DNA from: Planctomycetaceae bacterium
GTDB taxonomy: Bacteria; Planctomycetota; Planctomycetia; Pirellulales; UBA1268
DNA: 6,028 nucleotides
NCBI GenBank assembly: GCA_018694455.1
Contig: JABHNP010000240.1
Coordinates: 1-6,028, forward strand
Reading direction: 5' to 3'
How positions within the stretch are numbered: position 1 is the first letter of the stretch; each line of letters begins with the position of its first letter. Positions 5,931 through 6,028 of this stretch are shown here, in pieces. The translations under genes and the position numbers were made by a program. The notes under the pieces were generated by a model. That model searched no databases. It was not told where the DNA came from and was given only the letters and a program-made list of their open reading frames with translations.

Positions 5931-6028
5931 TCTGCTTTCTCAGCCAAACCGAGTGCGTGGGTGATGCCTTGCTGTACCGTTCCTAGGATGTCGTATTGAT
6001 GACGCAACAGTCGATGTGCTTCTGCGAG
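5927..6028 (-). CDS. C-terminal end of the gene upstream of pxpA, probably 5-oxoprolinase subunit C
   Basis: An open frame enters from the right edge and ends in TGA at 5929-5927, giving 33 residues. It overlaps the pxpA start by 4 nt (ATGA), the typical arrangement of coupled genes in one operon. The visible tail (LAEAHRLLRHQYDILGTV, then QQGITHALGL) resembles the amphipathic EAxxLxxxQ helix with which PxpC proteins (biotin-dependent carboxyltransferase-like, KipA/YbgK family) commonly end. The position next to pxpA supports this. The fragment is too short to prove the family, and PxpB or another protein remains possible. I therefore leave the gene symbol blank. Confidence 0.6.
   Translation of the reverse strand, partial: LAEAHRLLRHQYDILGTVQQGITHALGLAEKAE

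Noticed and set aside
1..6028. CRISPR array, tRNA/rRNA, insertion sequence or prophage element
   Set aside because: No direct-repeat series, no cloverleaf-like segments, no transposase or integrase motifs, and nearly all sequence is accounted for by five metabolic genes and one fragment.

Overview
The window carries a same-strand (minus) block of genes, read from its right end to its left end. It combines the end of a 5-oxoprolinase (pxp) gene pair with a carbohydrate-degradation cluster of three exported sulfatases and one exported GH29 alpha-L-fucosidase. The sulfatase density, moderate base composition, classical signal peptides and mostly absent Shine-Dalgarno sequences suggest a marine or aquatic member of the PVC group (Planctomycetota, or Verrucomicrobiota/Kiritimatiellota). 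That placement is an inference from gene content, not from any marker gene.

Layout from high to low coordinate, which is the direction of transcription. At 6028-5927 lie the last 33 codons of a gene that is probably pxpC. It overlaps by 4 nt the complete pxpA gene (5930-5178), whose product is the LamB/YcsF-family subunit A of 5-oxoprolinase. A 98-nt spacer with no visible terminator follows. Next come sulfatase C (5079-3691), a 70-nt spacer starting with a small hairpin, sulfatase B (3620-2037), a 95-nt leader, the GH29 fucosidase (1941-409), a 130-nt spacer with two small dyads, and the N-terminal 92 codons of sulfatase A (278 to the window edge). No stretch longer than about 130 nt lacks a gene, and there are no RNA genes, insertion sequences or CRISPR arrays that I can see.

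Working model: the three sulfatases share the CxPxR formylglycine motif and the alkaline-phosphatase-fold metal site. They would remove sulfate esters from an algal or animal glycan, and the fucosidase would release the desulfated alpha-L-fucose. Fucoidan or another sulfated fucan, or a fucosylated sulfated glycan, is the natural guess for the substrate, but nothing in the sequence fixes sulfate position or linkage. The pxp genes detoxify or recycle 5-oxoproline and are probably just neighbours. I do not see a new class of system here. The items most worth a second look are the family-motif deviations in the fucosidase, sulfatase B and PxpA, the small dyads in the spacers, and the possible second start of the fucosidase.
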